Source of the DNA: Zasmidium citrigriseum
Lineage: Eukaryota; Ascomycota; Dothideomycetes; Mycosphaerellales; Mycosphaerellaceae
DNA: 64,000 nucleotides
Reading direction: 5' to 3'
Assembly (NCBI GenBank): GCA_002786025.1
Contig: NHNW01000024.1
Location: 1-64,000 of the forward strand
Notes under the pieces: generated by a model
What the model was told of the DNA's origin: nothing
The model's input: the letters and a program-made list of their open reading frames with translations, nothing else
The model's database searches: none
Position numbers and translations under genes: made by a program
Shown here: piece by piece, positions 12,086 to 24,495 of the stretch
How positions within the stretch are numbered: the stretch's first letter is position 1
How the letters are laid out: each line of letters opens with the position of its first letter

Positions 12086-15000
12086 GGTCGATTATTTCGC
12101 AGTCAAGAGACCGCGATTGTGGAGTGCTCCTGCGCTTTCGAGGCGGATATCGCAGTAGTGATGAGGAGGTGTAGGTGCTGCGAATAAAGTGGGAGCTTCA
12201 CATGCAGCTGCGGATTGGCGTCGGTGGAGGAAGAAAAGCTCCGTATATCATGCGCGCATTGCGCGAGGATCGTGAAATGCGAGATGGGAAGGGTTTACGC
12301 AGTGGTGAATGCCGGCAAGAGGCTCTTGAAGAATCTCGAGGCCAGGCTGCTGCGATGAGGTCTATTGAAGACAGCTGGTGTTGTTTCCCTGAGATGTAAC
12401 GTCACGCCAATCGGCACGGGACAAAGCGATGCTTGGCACTGGGAGACTTCACCTGTCAAACTCTCCCCTTTTCCCTGCCATCACCACTACCTTCTCCGTG
12501 CCTCGTATCATCTTTGCTGCCCTCATTCTGGCTACATCTCACCGAGAATTGCTCTCGGCGCACCAATTCAGTCATCATAAGAGTGTTGCGCCTGCTCCGT
12601 GGCAACAATTGAGATCTTGCAAGGAATCGGATAGTTCATGGGAAATAGGTGTCGTGCATGGAACGACGCGGAGTCCAACGCATAGAATCACTGTATTTGG
12701 GTCATGTCACTGAACAGTCACCTTGATGATGGCAGATTATCTCACAGCTTCTGCGTCTGCCGTTCGGACGTGTCTGGAACTCATTGGAGCTGCTCATTCG
12801 TGTCGCTTTCAACGTTCAAGAATCAGATCTACCCTCACCTTAATCACTAGGGAAACGACGAGGTTTTACTAATGAACCACACTTCGAGACCAGCGCTACA
12901 GCAGCGCTCGCGTTTGTGAGCCGCATTCTAGAACCTTGAAAGGATTGAAGATTTTCCAACAAGTGAGCGGAAAAATGAGGCTATAGGTACCAGGAACTGA
13001 GCCATACAGTGACCTAAATGGGTTCGACAAGAGGCTGGATATACCCCGATGGCGAATGCAGCAAAGCCTTTCCGCTCAACAACACACCACATTCTCCCAA
13101 AACCAAAATGGTCTTCCTCGAAATGCAGTTGGCATTGAACCGTACTGAGTGGAGGTCTTCGAAGACATCGTGGAGGTTTGCTATTCCGGAATACGCCGTT
13201 CAGGATGTAGCGATGCGAGGTGCGATGCGCCAATGGTCATGCTTGTACGCCACTCGACAGGACGCAAGAAAGACGTCTCAAAATGATATCTCGCTTGCAT
13301 AGACCAAAGGGCCTGCATCCGGTACAGTCGCTATACACTGATTTTCTGGCTCTACATCGTGGAGAGAGCACGAGCAATGCGAGATCGTCTTTGGCCGACA
13401 CGGGTAAGGGCTGATCGTTCTTCCTCTATCAGCAACTGCTTTTGACTGGTGTTTGATATGCTTGGCATCGGTCTGCCTGGGCAATAGTCTCCCGTCGTCG
13501 TGCTGCAAGCGGAGCACAGCGATGCCGCCGACAACGCTGCATGTGCATATGCTGTGCTGCGCGAGGTGCAGAAGTAGTAGTGCTGCATATCGCGGTGTGG
13601 CTGACATCCACTACTTCAAAGCACATTGATAATATGTATCGCCGTGTTAGTGTCGGCTGTAGAAAATTTGATCGAGTGACAAGTCCAGATGAGATGAGGG
13701 CAGTCGCGGGCTCGCACCTTCCTTCTTAAACAACAAAGTCGATCTTTCCACAAACCTTTTCTTGACCTCACCTCTTCTCTCCACACACCGAAACTTGCTC
13801 AATTCCAACTTCTGTACACACCTCACGCATTATCGGCATGCGACGCACGAGATCCCGAATATCGTGCCAACATGTTCCAAGGCCGAAAGTTGTTCCTTCC
13901 GAATTCGGTAAATCGAGCTCGGCTGGTCGGCTCTCCTCGCAAAGCACACCGGATCGCAAAATGTCTTGTCTCCAAGAGCTGAGGGAAAGGCAATGCCACT
14001 TTGTGCCTGGATGCAATCTACAGAAAAATTGATGACGCGGAGAGAGAAGATCAAGAAAATCGGTGTTGTTTGAGAAGCGAATCAGCGCCACTACCGAAGG
14101 CGATTGCATTTGCGAACCGATTCAGAGGCAACCGCCTGACGATGACGAGACCCTTTTGTATCGCTAAGAGCGGTAAGCCGTCAGCTGCGTTGGCTCGAGA
14201 CTTTCTACAGACCTATCGCGAAGCAGAAGACCACTGCTGATACAGCGACTGTTTGGTGCCCTCTTGGCCTCGCCGTACCTGTTCCGCTGGTTCTTGGGTG
14301 CGGAAACTTCATTGGGTACCTGCTAGATGTACCTGCCGCCCTTGCAGGTCGCGATTGCTCCAGCACGCTAGCTTATTAGCCTCATGCACACCATGCGTTA
14401 AGCCGAAGATCCCTCCTGTGCCTCCATTGGTCTCCGCCAGGAAACACAGCATCAGAATTCCGGGGATGGGAAGCACAGAGAAGGCAGTTGCAACCTCCAA
14501 CGTATGGTTGAAAGGCCGGCGCGGCGTCACACATTCGCTGGCGGGTTTTCCTTCGTCACCGCCAACGCTGACGTTTGAAGGAGAAGCTGCATCCTGGATC
14601 GGGTGTTTCGAGACGTCCGCTACTGTCCCGATGGTGGCATGTGATTTTGCGCTGGCGGACGGCGCGAGCACCACACCGGTGAGATGCTCGGCGGCCAACG
14701 AGCAGCAGCAGGAGCAGGAGGAGCGCGCTGGAGGTGAGCACAAATGCGAGTGCGCAGGTTGGCGAGAGGTAGTAGGTGGGCCCACGCCGCCACGCGCTGT
14801 ACCTGGCAGTACCTTGTCTTGTCGGTCGAGGACGGCGCTTTGAGTTTGGAGGACTAGGTCACTAGGCGAGGTACCAGCGCCAGGCCTCCCCACCACCTCT
14901 TCTCACCAGCCCGCTCTTCGCGACCGCACCACAGCCACCAGCTTCAACGCGAGGATAGCTTATCAAGCTGGTGTCCGCGCAGCAGCAGCCCTTCCCGACG

Positions 15001-15870
15001 ACTTCCGACACGAGAGCCAGCGGCGTCCCTGTCTGCTGCTGTCGACGACGCCTGCTGCGCATCTGCAGCGTTTCTATCGCACGCCGATCTGCACCAACGG
15101 CCTTTAACCTACCGCCATCCTTCCTTGCATGTCACAGTCATCATCAGAAGAAAGGCAAAGACCACGGGCGAGGCCAACGGTACAAAGATAGTTCCTATAC
15201 CCCACTGGTCCGCCCCTCCACCACGTCGCCATCCCGCTCCTGTTCTCTCAGCAACTCTTGTCGCTGCTCAACGTACCGTCGCACCCGTGCATCTCGCCAA
15301 ACTCGCTTGTCCGCTTGTCTGGCGCGCTCGTGCTGGCTGGCTGTTTCCCCTCCCCCACCACCGCTGAGTTTCGTGCCTGCGCGTCAGCGGATCCGCGAGA
15401 GGTGGCGGGAATCCTCGACTGCCATCCTGCGAAGCCTGTTTCACCGTGCCTTATCGTCGTCAGCGCTGCTTCGCCTCTTCTCTCACCCACGCCCACGCCT
15501 GCACTCTGCAGCCTCCCGAACATCTCTCCCCGCCAACACTCACGACTGACGATTAGACGCCCCGCCGCCGACACCTTCCTTTCGAGTCGCTCCTTCACGC
15601 CCGTTGGCCGAGTCCTGGTGCGATCGGCCCGTTCGATCTAACGGTCCCCAGCCTTACCGTCGCGGCTCTGCGATCCAACCACACTTTGCATCGAATGTGA
15701 CACCCAGTCGGCGCAACCAGTGGACATCCTCACACACCCGGGCAAGAGTTGTTATCGCCTGCGCCAACACACTGAAGTCGTTGCTTTTGCGCTGCGGCGC
15801 CCGCTTGAACGTAACACAGCTCCAGCGGTAAGCTGGCGAGCACACTTGAATCACACTCGTCGCAGTGTCG
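12086..15870. other. 3.8-kb gene-free stretch / long regulatory leader
   Basis: No reading frame here resembles a known family and none has supporting splice structure. The SEC24 promoter occupies the left end. From about 14850 to 15870 the plus strand is strongly pyrimidine-rich (runs of CCTCC, TTCC), typical of fungal promoters and 5' leaders, and it feeds into the C2H2 regulator gene. The overlapping ~195-residue open frames at 14253-14896 on both strands lack coding character. Confidence 0.5.
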
Positions 15871-18003
15871 ATGGCAACTTTTTCTGCTGTGAACAAAGTC
15901 CAGACAGGACAGGAGGATGGAACGTCTGGCCAAGAGCAACCGCCAACCACCCCGACTCCTACCACGGTTTCGATAGATCAACCGCCGACCGACATGAACG
16001 CCGATGAATCGTCGCCGAACACGCCCACGAGGCACAGCTTCGGTGGTTTGTCAGGTCAGAAGCCTTTACCAGACGAGCCTCTGACACCGGCACAAACGCA
16101 GGATCAGCCGCAAGAATTAAGTGGTTCCGTAAAACGAGATTCGTCACACCGCTCAGCGAAGTCAGAGGGCAAGTCCGATGATGTTGAAATGGGCGAGGCA
16201 AACGATGAGGATGGCGCAGAGGACGATGGTTCGGACAACGAAAGTGTGACCAGTGAGTCGCAGCGGCCGTCAAAGAAGAAAAAAGGACAACGCTTCTTCT
16301 GTACCGAGTTCCCACCCTGCCAGCTGAGTTTCACACGCAGCGAGCATCTTGCTCGACATATCAGGAAACACACGGGCGAACGACCGTTTCAATGCCATTG
16401 TTCACGGCGATTCTCTCGACTGGATAACCTTCGGCAGCATGCGCAGACCGTCCACGTGAACGAAGATATACCAGGCGACTCACTCGCAGCCACTAGCACT
16501 CGATTCCAGCGCCAAATCCGGACAGATAGAGTGCGACCACCTGGCAGTCGCTCACGTGCATCGACTCTGGGCAGCAATGGAGGCCATTCGAGGGGACATA
16601 GCCGAAACCTCTCGACATCTAGCATTGGGTCGACAACTTCGAGCGTTGCTGGCTCCGAAGAGCCTCGTCGACGACCGCAGCCGTTGGCCATGGCGAACGA
16701 CCCTTCTGCCCGAGCCAGACTGTCACTGGAGACGTATAACAATGGCATGAGCGGCAGTCCCAGCCAGCAATACGTCTATTACAATCAGTCGCCGAGCGGA
16801 TACAGCACGCCTACATCGCAGTTCTCGGCTGGCAATCAAAGTCCACGATTTCAGTCAGGAATAGTCTCCCCGTCGTCGACACTCTCCCGCTCATCTTTCT
16901 ACAACGGAGCAAGAGCGCCTGGGCGTAGACTGTCGGTGCCTTCATCGCAGAATCCGTTCCAGAATCAGAACGCAACGTACCCAATGCCGTACTTCAGCCC
17001 CATCCCGTCCGGCCAGTCGACAACCTTCTCCCAGAATAGCAGCGTCTTTGCCAGCCCGACCAGTTCGGTCTTTTCCCACGGACGCCGAGACTCTGAGACT
17101 GAGATGGAGTATCGTAGGAGGACGTGGCATCCTAGCTCAAACTCCCAGTATGCGCAACGGCCGGCGACCAGCGGTCTGACCTATCATCAGACGCCGGATG
17201 AACCGCGACCAGCTTTCACCCAGCAGCAGGCCGCGAGCCAGATGACCCGACTTCCCGGGATCGAAAGCTTTGACCACGCTCCGCCTCCAGGCGTTCGTCA
17301 GCAGTCAAGCCCAATGATGGTTGACTCTTCACCAAGACCACCGAGCTCTGGAAGGCCTTCTGACGCTGGACTTCAACAAGGCCTCACAAGACTCGACATC
17401 ACTGCCGCCAATGCTCCTACAGAAGGCCAGTGGCAAGCCACTCAACCCGTGCCACCCCAACAGCCTGTCTATTTCAACCAGCAGGCTCCTGGCCCTCAGC
17501 CGCAGTATGCTCAACCAATGAAGCACATGTCAATGCCTGAGCAGCCTGTGACGCCGCGGAAGAACAAGCGAAACGCTTGGTATGGTGGCCCAATCACGCC
17601 ATCCCACGGCGGGCAAGGTGCATACGGCATCCATCGTCCATCGCCTGAGGACTCTGGCAGTAGTGATGGCGTGCCAACTCCTTCGACTTCGCAGGGCAAT
17701 GAATACAACCCGGTCATTGTCAATCCGAATGGCATGGCAGAGTATCCTCCAGGCACGGCAATGACAACGGACGAGCAAAAGGCCTACCACCAATCCGCGG
17801 ACCATGGACGGGCTGATTCTGGCTACCAGACCTACATGCAGGCACAGGGGCAGCCACCGCAGACGTACGCGTTGCAGTCTGGCCACGACCCACGCTTTGC
17901 CCAGTCAAACTACAGCCAAGCGCCCAACAACGACATGGCCAAGCTTGAAGCCCTGGTTGCAGTTGCCACAAGCGAAGGCAACCGGGCCGTCGAACACAGA
18001 TGA
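15871..18003 (+). CDS. C2H2 zinc-finger transcription factor
   Basis: A single exon encodes 710 residues. The start is the ATG at 15871; a GTG six bases upstream is not a plausible eukaryotic start. An acidic, Ser/Thr/Pro-rich N-terminus (residues 1-130) leads to a basic KKKK patch and two adjacent fingers at about residues 143-195. Finger 1 ([20 protein letters not shown]) is C-x5-C-x12-H-x3-H. Finger 2 ([20 protein letters not shown]) has the compressed spacing C-x1-C-x12-H-x4-H, joined by a TGERPF linker. The remaining ~500 residues are Ser/Pro/Gln-rich and probably disordered. It is a likely nuclear DNA-binding regulator; which pathway it controls cannot be told. The very long upstream region suggests complex regulation. 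Confidence 0.85.
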   Translation: MATFSAVNKVQTGQEDGTSGQEQPPTTPTPTTVSIDQPPTDMNADESSPNTPTRHSFGGLSGQKPLPDEPLTPAQTQDQPQELSGSVKRDSSHRSAKSEGKSDDVEMGEANDEDGAEDDGSDNESVTSESQRPSKKKKGQRFFCTEFPPCQLSFTRSEHLARHIRKHTGERPFQCHCSRRFSRLDNLRQHAQTVHVNEDIPGDSLAATSTRFQRQIRTDRVRPPGSRSRASTLGSNGGHSRGHSRNLSTSSIGSTTSSVAGSEEPRRRPQPLAMANDPSARARLSLETYNNGMSGSPSQQYVYYNQSPSGYSTPTSQFSAGNQSPRFQSGIVSPSSTLSRSSFYNGARAPGRRLSVPSSQNPFQNQNATYPMPYFSPIPSGQSTTFSQNSSVFASPTSSVFSHGRRDSETEMEYRRRTWHPSSNSQYAQRPATSGLTYHQTPDEPRPAFTQQQAASQMTRLPGIESFDHAPPPGVRQQSSPMMVDSSPRPPSSGRPSDAGLQQGLTRLDITAANAPTEGQWQATQPVPPQQPVYFNQQAPGPQPQYAQPMKHMSMPEQPVTPRKNKRNAWYGGPITPSHGGQGAYGIHRPSPEDSGSSDGVPTPSTSQGNEYNPVIVNPNGMAEYPPGTAMTTDEQKAYHQSADHGRADSGYQTYMQAQGQPPQTYALQSGHDPRFAQSNYSQAPNNDMAKLEALVAVATSEGNRAVEHR

Positions 18004-19155
18004 TGAAGCACCCCTGAAACAACATCCGAAACTCAAACCACACCAACACATACACCGCACCAACACACCAACATCCGAAACCTAGACTGCCGACTACCGA
18101 CACAACTCGCGTCTTCTCTTATGTCACGACATCTAACGACCCGTAACGACACGAATACCTCGACCAACCCCCAACCTCTCGCTTTTCCTTGGTAACGAAC
18201 GACTCATGCTGGAACGCAAACGTAGGGACATGAATGCCTCGGGATTGGAAACGCATTTTCTGAATGACCGATCGATGAAAGATACCCCCGGGATGAACGA
18301 TGAGGCAGACGTACACTTGCATAGCGTTTTCGGCTGGCTCCTCACATGATTGACTGGATGTGGACTTTGGAGTTATTTTGGGCTTGCGATTGATTGATGA
18401 CTTTTCAGTGATTCCCCTGGAAGATGTTCTTTGGCTTTTTCATTTTTGCGACTGCGACTGCGCTCGTTGATGTTGATGAACTTGGAACGAGAGCAGATTG
18501 ATGATGACTTTGAGATGAGATATCTGGATACGAGCAATGCAATGCGATGAGATTTGGGCTTTGGGTATTGATGATTGATGGGATTCTAGTTATTCTTAGC
18601 TCTCCTCTATGCAACGCAGATTTTGCCAATGCCGAAACTCTCTTGAGATGTGTTTGTTTTGCTGTGAGATGCCTCTTTGCTACCGACGGGGATCCTGTGC
18701 CGCTCTCCAGAAGCTTTTCTCACGGGCACGACTTCAGACGCCGGCATTCAACCATATTGTGTGTTGTTTCCATGGGGTCATTGCTTGGAGACGTCGTGTG
18801 TTGAACAGTCCTACAGACTCTTCGCACATCTGGGTGACAAGGAAGAAAATATCCATATTCTAGAGCCGGCGGCGCACCATCCATCAATGTCAGGCAGATT
18901 CGATGGGCTCTTGAATCGAAAGCCAATTGTCTGGTTCCCTGTTGATGTTGTGTAGGACTGCTCGCTTGTCACTCCGATGTGCCAAGAGTCTGTACAGCAG
19001 TGCCCACTCAGACTTGCGTTGAACACCTGGCAGTTGGCATGAGACCATTGTGCCTCTTTGATAGTTCGATGCTGAAGGGCGGTCGGGGCTGAATCATGGC
19101 GATCTAAGGTCGATATTGTAACCCTGAGAGCATCAGAATTCCCCCTGGCGGACAA
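18004..19155. other. Convergent intergenic region
   Basis: 1.15 kb between the stop codons of the C2H2 regulator and the minus-strand mitochondrial-type gene. It presumably holds both 3' untranslated regions. I see no gene, RNA or repeat. Confidence 0.5.
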
Positions 19156-20490
19156 TTATTGATCCTGTGTCCGAACATGACGCTCGCGATCTTGCAGAAA
19201 CTGCAATCTCAATCCAAATTTGGCCTGGAGATGCTTATAGCCGTTGTCAAATCGCATGTGGAAGAAGTTGGTAAGATTGGTCTTGCCAAAGTCAAGTACG
19301 AATCGAGCATCGGCCATTCGGCCGAGTTTGGCGAGAGCTTGCGCAGTCCTGACGAGATACCAGGATGTCATAGAGGCTGCTGCCGAGTCCTTTGGGTCGA
19401 ATAGGTCTTGGACAAAGAGAGTCCGGTTGCTGACAGGTGCGTAGGTCTTGATAAATTCAAGAGCAGGTATAGGGTCTGGGCCCTTTGGGTGACGCAGACC
19501 CAGTCTCGCGCGGTGCCACGCAATGTCACTGGGGTCCTGGAGCCACACGGGCAGTGCGAACACAAATCTGTCGTACAGAGTGGCGTCAACGTAGCCACGT
19601 TGATCGAGCCGCACTTGTCGATCGAGCCATATTCCCAATGGCGTTAGGTCGATGCCTTTGAGCTTTCCGGCTTTCATTAATCGGGGCCACTCGACAAGCC
19701 CCTCGTTGACTCCTCCAGACTCGGCGGCCCAGAATGACTTGTTCTCGAGAAAAGCTCGCGCAGCGATCGTACCACGGGCCTTCATTTTACTCTGACTAAT
19801 TGCAAGAGGGATCATGGTCTCAGGATCGACGACGAGCCACTTCCAGAAGATATCATCCGCACCTTCCGCCACGAGGCAATGGACAATATATTCGATGAGC
19901 CTAGATTCAATCCGTTGGCCGTAGAGATCCATTCGCGCAGTCTGCCATTGAAGAGTTTTGACGCCGGGTCGAGCCTCGCGAAAGGACTTTCGAACTTCGT
20001 GCTTGGGAAGATTGCGACTATGAACACCAGCGATGAAGGTCTCAAGGCAAAGCTGGACTAGCTCGACCTCAGCTTGCTCCTGAAACACAAGTAGCGGATC
20101 GCTCCTGAGATACTGGGGTAAGGCGTTCCTGCATTTTTCAAAGTCCAAATTCGATATCCACTGGCACAGTGGCCGGGTCACTGGGCGACCCTTCAGGGAA
20201 AGGTAGAACTTGTAGAACGCATCGGGATCCTCGGAGGGGACTGCATGATCTGTAGTGACTGTGCGAAAGCTTGACGGCGGATTTGCACGAGTAGAGATCG
20301 AGTTGTTCTTGGACGCCGCCACGTTCTCAGCGGACTTGTCGTTTGACGGTTTGCGGTGTCGGCTTGCAAATGCCCTTGGAGATGCCCTTTGAGTGCATGA
20401 CCACAGCGCGACGGGAGTTCTGTTGCATGACCAATTGAAAGACTGGCTCGAGCGCAGAGTTCGAGGAAGAAGTCGAGATGATGAAGCCAT
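19156..20490 (-). CDS. Probable mitochondrial protein of unknown function
   Basis: A single exon of 444 residues if translated from the ATG at 20490; an upstream in-frame ATG at 20619 would add 43 residues. The 20490 start is preferred because it opens a classic mitochondrial presequence: MASSSRLLPRTLRSSQSF, rich in Ser and Arg without acidic residues for ~60 positions. The body is soluble and mixed helical, with no motif I recognise. It resembles the many fungus-specific mitochondrial proteins (for example expression or assembly factors), but I assign no function. It is divergent from IST1 with only ~215 bp between the start codons, so the two probably share a promoter. Confidence 0.7.
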   Translation of the reverse strand: MASSSRLLPRTLRSSQSFNWSCNRTPVALWSCTQRASPRAFASRHRKPSNDKSAENVAASKNNSISTRANPPSSFRTVTTDHAVPSEDPDAFYKFYLSLKGRPVTRPLCQWISNLDFEKCRNALPQYLRSDPLLVFQEQAEVELVQLCLETFIAGVHSRNLPKHEVRKSFREARPGVKTLQWQTARMDLYGQRIESRLIEYIVHCLVAEGADDIFWKWLVVDPETMIPLAISQSKMKARGTIAARAFLENKSFWAAESGGVNEGLVEWPRLMKAGKLKGIDLTPLGIWLDRQVRLDQRGYVDATLYDRFVFALPVWLQDPSDIAWHRARLGLRHPKGPDPIPALEFIKTYAPVSNRTLFVQDLFDPKDSAAASMTSWYLVRTAQALAKLGRMADARFVLDFGKTNLTNFFHMRFDNGYKHLQAKFGLRLQFLQDRERHVRTQDQ

Positions 20491-20704
20491 CGCTGTTGCA
20501 CAGAAATGGATGAGTGTTTGATGGCTCAGTGTCGAGCCGTGCCGTAGCGTGAACCTTGACGAAGTGAAGTCGACGCGGAAAGTGGGGCTCGCGACCTCAC
20601 CTCGATCGCCAGTGAGCATGTGAAGGCAACCACATACAAACCTCGCGCCTCAACCACTTCAGCCGAATCTCGAAACCCGATTTCATCCTCATTGTCTCCC
20701 CATC

Positions 20705-21598
20705 ATGGCGCCCGCGTCCTCCCTCGTCAATAAAATCAAAGTCCAGCTCAAGCTGAGCATATCGCGGCTTCGGATGGTGCAGCAAAAGGACACAGCGCTC
20801 GCGAAGCAACAGCGAAGAGAAATGGCACAACTGCTAGAGGCTGGAAAGATTGAGAGCGCAAAGATCCGTGTCGAGAACATCATCCGGTCAGACCTCAACA
20901 CAGAGCTGCTGGAGGTTCTAGAACTCTACTGTGAGCTGCTCACTGCGCGAGCCGGCCTGCTGGAAGCGAAAGAGTGTGATCCAGGGCTCGAAGAGGCCGT
21001 CAAGAGCATCATATACTCGGCGCCGAAGATTGATGGAGTGAAAGAGCTGAGTCTAGTGCGACAGCTGCTGGGGGAGAAATACGGGAAGGAGTTCGTGCTG
21101 GACGCTGTGGAGAATAAGGATGGAAAGGTACCTGAGAGGGTGGTCAAGAAGCTGCGAGTAGAGCCCCCAAGTACTGAATTGGTCGAGGCATATTTGGAGA
21201 CGATAGCGGATGCATATGGTGTGGACTACCCACCAGGTACCAGAGCCAGGCGGCAGGCCGAGCAAACTGCCGCCGAAGGAGAGGATGACGATGATGACGA
21301 CGAGAATCCGTCTGGAGGACAGAAAGTGAAGGCATTGGAAGAGCCGCTCGCTACCGACGAACTCAGCAAGGCCACACCGCCGCGAAGCTTTGGACCCAAG
21401 AGCCCGGTGTCGGTAGCTCCTCCTTCACCGAGCACTGACAACATACGGCCGAAGGTGAATGTACCTGGACCACTCGATCTGAAACCCAACAAAAAGATGA
21501 GTGAGGCTTCTAAGCCGAAGGAGACGAATGGTGGTCCTGGTGGCAAGATCCCGGACGTGGACGAATTACAGAAGCGATTTGCTTCGTTGAAGCGGTAG
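20705..21598 (+). CDS. IST1: IST1-like ESCRT-III-associated protein
   Basis: A single exon of 297 residues. The N-terminal ~180 residues form the IST1 helical domain: KIKVQLKLSISRLRMVQQKD, then LAKQQRREMAQLLEAGKIES, then AKIRVENIIRSDLNTELLE, the characteristic Arg/Lys-rich helices. An acidic run (EDDDDDDENPS) follows, then a Pro/Ser-rich linker and a C-terminal PDVDELQKRFASLKR, which looks like an MIT-interacting motif. In other fungi Ist1 modulates the Vps4 ATPase and ESCRT-III disassembly in multivesicular-body sorting. Length and layout are normal. The start ATG sits in the favourable context catcATGgcg. Confidence 0.93.
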   Translation: MAPASSLVNKIKVQLKLSISRLRMVQQKDTALAKQQRREMAQLLEAGKIESAKIRVENIIRSDLNTELLEVLELYCELLTARAGLLEAKECDPGLEEAVKSIIYSAPKIDGVKELSLVRQLLGEKYGKEFVLDAVENKDGKVPERVVKKLRVEPPSTELVEAYLETIADAYGVDYPPGTRARRQAEQTAAEGEDDDDDDENPSGGQKVKALEEPLATDELSKATPPRSFGPKSPVSVAPPSPSTDNIRPKVNVPGPLDLKPNKKMSEASKPKETNGGPGGKIPDVDELQKRFASLKR

Positions 21599-22048
21599 CA
21601 TGACCATCACGAGGAGACGAAGATACGAAGAAATGATGATCCGGGTCACGATGCTCCCACGGCTTTGGAGAACACGCATGCTCAAGCAAAGCGAATCGTA
21701 CAGTGCAGCTGACGCCGGTTGCCAACAAGCAACTTCTTCTCTCTTTTCCACTTTCACAGCTCGCGCGAGGCCGCGCCAAAGTGTGCTGGTCGGCCCGCCC
21801 CGTAAATGCGGATGGAGGCGAAGGCCATCGTATGTGGAAGGCGCGAAATAGAAGCTGCGTGAGTGAATGAACTTTTGTTGTCATTGGTCAATGCTTCCAC
21901 TAGCGTCTAAGATTTCCTTTAAAGGCGGCATTGAAGCTCCCGCTCCTCCACACGCAAACAAAACGAGACCGCTATAAAAGCTGCGTCTCAGGTAGTCAAG
22001 TGCAGACACGCACGGGCTGCCATCGCAATTGACCCTTCGCAATCGCAC
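21599..22048 (+). promoter_or_regulatory. Promoter of the proline-rich unknown gene
   Basis: 450 bp between IST1 and the next gene. A clear TATA box, tataaaa at 21973-21979, lies 70 bp upstream of the start codon at 22049. An ATTGG (CCAAT on the other strand) at about 21884-21888 lies further upstream. Confidence 0.6.
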
Positions 22049-23165
22049 ATGATCTACTCAGACAGCTTCGGCAAGATCGAGCTTTACAGCAAACTGTACG
22101 AGAACAGTCTTATCGGCAGTGAGGTTGACACTGCCTGGGAGTAAGTTCTTCGACCGCTTCATCTGCGCCCTCGCTGACCCTTCTTGCAGCCGTCACCAGC
22201 CGCCCTCTGAGCCACCATCTCCACGAGCTCTTCCACCCTTTTGCGCCGACAAGTATTTCGGACCAGCTCCGCCACACTTCGACCCCGACGCCCACGTGTA
22301 CGACTGGTACTCAAAGCACCACGAGATGGGCAAGAAGCGTACCCATGAGGGCCATGAGCTCCAGGAGTTGGCGCCAGCGCCGCCTAGGTCCCCAGTTGAT
22401 TCTACGATGACTGATGGCAAGGCTGGCGGCAGTGATGCAACCACTTCTGAAGTAAGCCTTTCCATCGAGGATCCGCAGACTCGGGCAGTCAAGAGCCCAA
22501 CGGAGCCCCCAGCACCAGCGAATACACCAGAGTCTGCTGCACCTCCTCAGCGAAATGACATCGCAAAGGGGGTTGCCAGTCAAGCGCCATCAGCAAACGG
22601 TGCACCTGCAGGAACTCAGCCACCAGCAAACGGAGCAGCGGGCGGACCTCTACCACCACCAAACAGCGCACCCGCAGGATCTCTACCACCGCTCCGCATG
22701 CAGCCAGCTCCACTCTCATCTTGCCAGCTCCTCTACCACTGCCTCCACCACGTCAACATCGTCACCGCCCTGCTCTCCGCCTACCTCTCCCAAGACGCTC
22801 TCATCCGCGACCTCTGCAACGCCCGATTCGACCCAATGGGCCTGCCCTTCGAGCATCGCAGCGTCACGCACACGCTGCTGTCCGCCAACACCGACCTGCA
22901 AGCATGCAAAGGAGTTCTGGAGCGATCCGAGAAGATCGAAGAGTTTCGCAAAAACCGCTGCTTCCATACCTTCTGTAACGCCGTGGACATTTTGCACGCG
23001 ACCGCTCTGATTGTTCGCACTCCTTACATGCAGAATATTCTTCCGCTCACGGCCCAGATCGGCTCGATCAAGGACGCCTGGGAGAAGATTATGAGACTGC
23101 GTGAAGGTACTGAGGATGCTGAGGCGTGGTCGCTATGCTGGGACATGGTCCTCAACCGCACTTGA
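22049..23165 (+). CDS. Proline-rich fungal protein of unknown function
   Basis: Two exons (intron 22141-22189, 49 bp, gtaagt...tgcag) give 355 residues. The start at 22049 is supported by a TATA box and by a sensible N-terminus (MIYSDSFGKIELYSKLYENS). The N-terminal third includes ADKYFGPAPPHFDPDAHVYD. A Pro/Ala/Gly-rich centre with short degenerate repeats (PPANGA, PPPNSAPAG) follows, then a folded-looking C-terminal ~150 residues with several Cys and His (LLYHCLHHVNIVTALLSAYL). No signal peptide or convincing membrane segment. I do not recognise the family and assign no function. Confidence 0.75.
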
Positions 23166-24495
23166 ATATGCAACGAATTCGACGGAGATTGGGAGACTTT
23201 GCTTGAAATGGATTCCTCGTCTTCGACGCCAGGGTGAGAGCACTTCCGTCAGCAGCCTTCTGAACTGCATAGAAGGCTAGAATACAGGAGCAGCTTCTCC
23301 ATAGTCCAACAAGCAATCATCATAAAACCTCGTCTTTTGTGTCCTTCAATGGTTCTGAAGAGCAGCATGCTCTGCCTACTTAGCATACGCCTTCGCCGTG
23401 AACCTCCTCACAGCCCTTCCTAACACAACGGACAGCCCAGTTGCAGCCGTCACAAAATTGAGCACGTCTATCATTTCCGGACAATTGCGTTCGCATATCG
23501 GTCTCGAAATTACTGGAGGTTCCCAGAAATACATTAAATTCTCACCACGTTTGAACCCAAAGGCTTCAATCACGCAATCTCTATACCCATCCCTGTCAGT
23601 ATGCCAACCCAGACTTCACGACCGGATTCGATTCTGCTGAACGATCTGAGCGTATTCATCTTGCCACAACCAGAGGAGATTTCCTGTCAAGCGTGACTTC
23701 ACCGTCGCCCCTTATGGGTTAGGCGGGCGAATTCGCTCCCGAAATGAATGTGTTGCTGCCTCGTCGTCTCGGGCGATTAGTTGTCCCAGCGCTCTGCAAC
23801 AGTAGTCAATCTCCGAGCTGTCAGACGGGGTGTTGAATCTCCTTCTACCAGCACAAACCATCAAAGGGCAAGCTCATGAAGTCTGGGCCATCATTGTTCT
23901 CCATATTGGACTGTGAAAGAATGCAATAAGTAATATAGCTGAAAGCCCGTCATTGGTGTCCGTCATTGCATTACTTGGTGGCAATGGACACTTTTAATAT
24001 TCAACTTTCTAAAAGGATGGAGACGAAGCTTAATGGCTGTCATTGAGGCCAGATACAGCTTGTACCGCGGGAGACCGCAAACGTGTTGAACTCTGTTCAG
24101 ATCTCTCTTCCCTCGCTCTTTGATCGACTGTCTGGCTGTCTCACCAAATATCGTTGACACGATGAGGGGCAGGCATGTGCCAGAGTGCAAAAATAATCGA
24201 CACGGCACGAAAGAGAAGTCAAAACCAACATGTGAAAGGAATGAAGTTGCGAGATTAGAACAATTGAAACGAAACGTAGCATCGTCAAGCAAGAACGTAT
24301 TTGATATCAAGCGAAAAGACAATCTTTCTCAAAAAGTGCAAAAAAGATGTTACGAGCCAGAATCTGTCTTTGACAGAGCCTTTCATAGGAAAGCCTGATT
24401 GAATTGTTAGTTGTGATCATTGAGGAATCATGGAGCAGTTGTTGCTTACCGAAGGCGGGGCTCGACTATTTGAAGTCAGTGCCAATTCGATGGTT
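23166..24495. other. Gene-poor region
   Basis: 1.3 kb without a supported coding gene. Its small open frames have no recognisable family and no start context that stands out. It ends at the tRNA-like sequence. Confidence 0.45.

Noticed and set aside
14253..14896. ~195-residue frames on both strands upstream of the C2H2 regulator
   Set aside because: Low-complexity composition, mutually overlapping, no recognisable domain or splice context.
15826..15863. Possible 5' leader intron (gtaagc...gcag) before the C2H2 regulator
   Set aside because: Only 38 bp, shorter than plausible introns here; no effect on the coding start.
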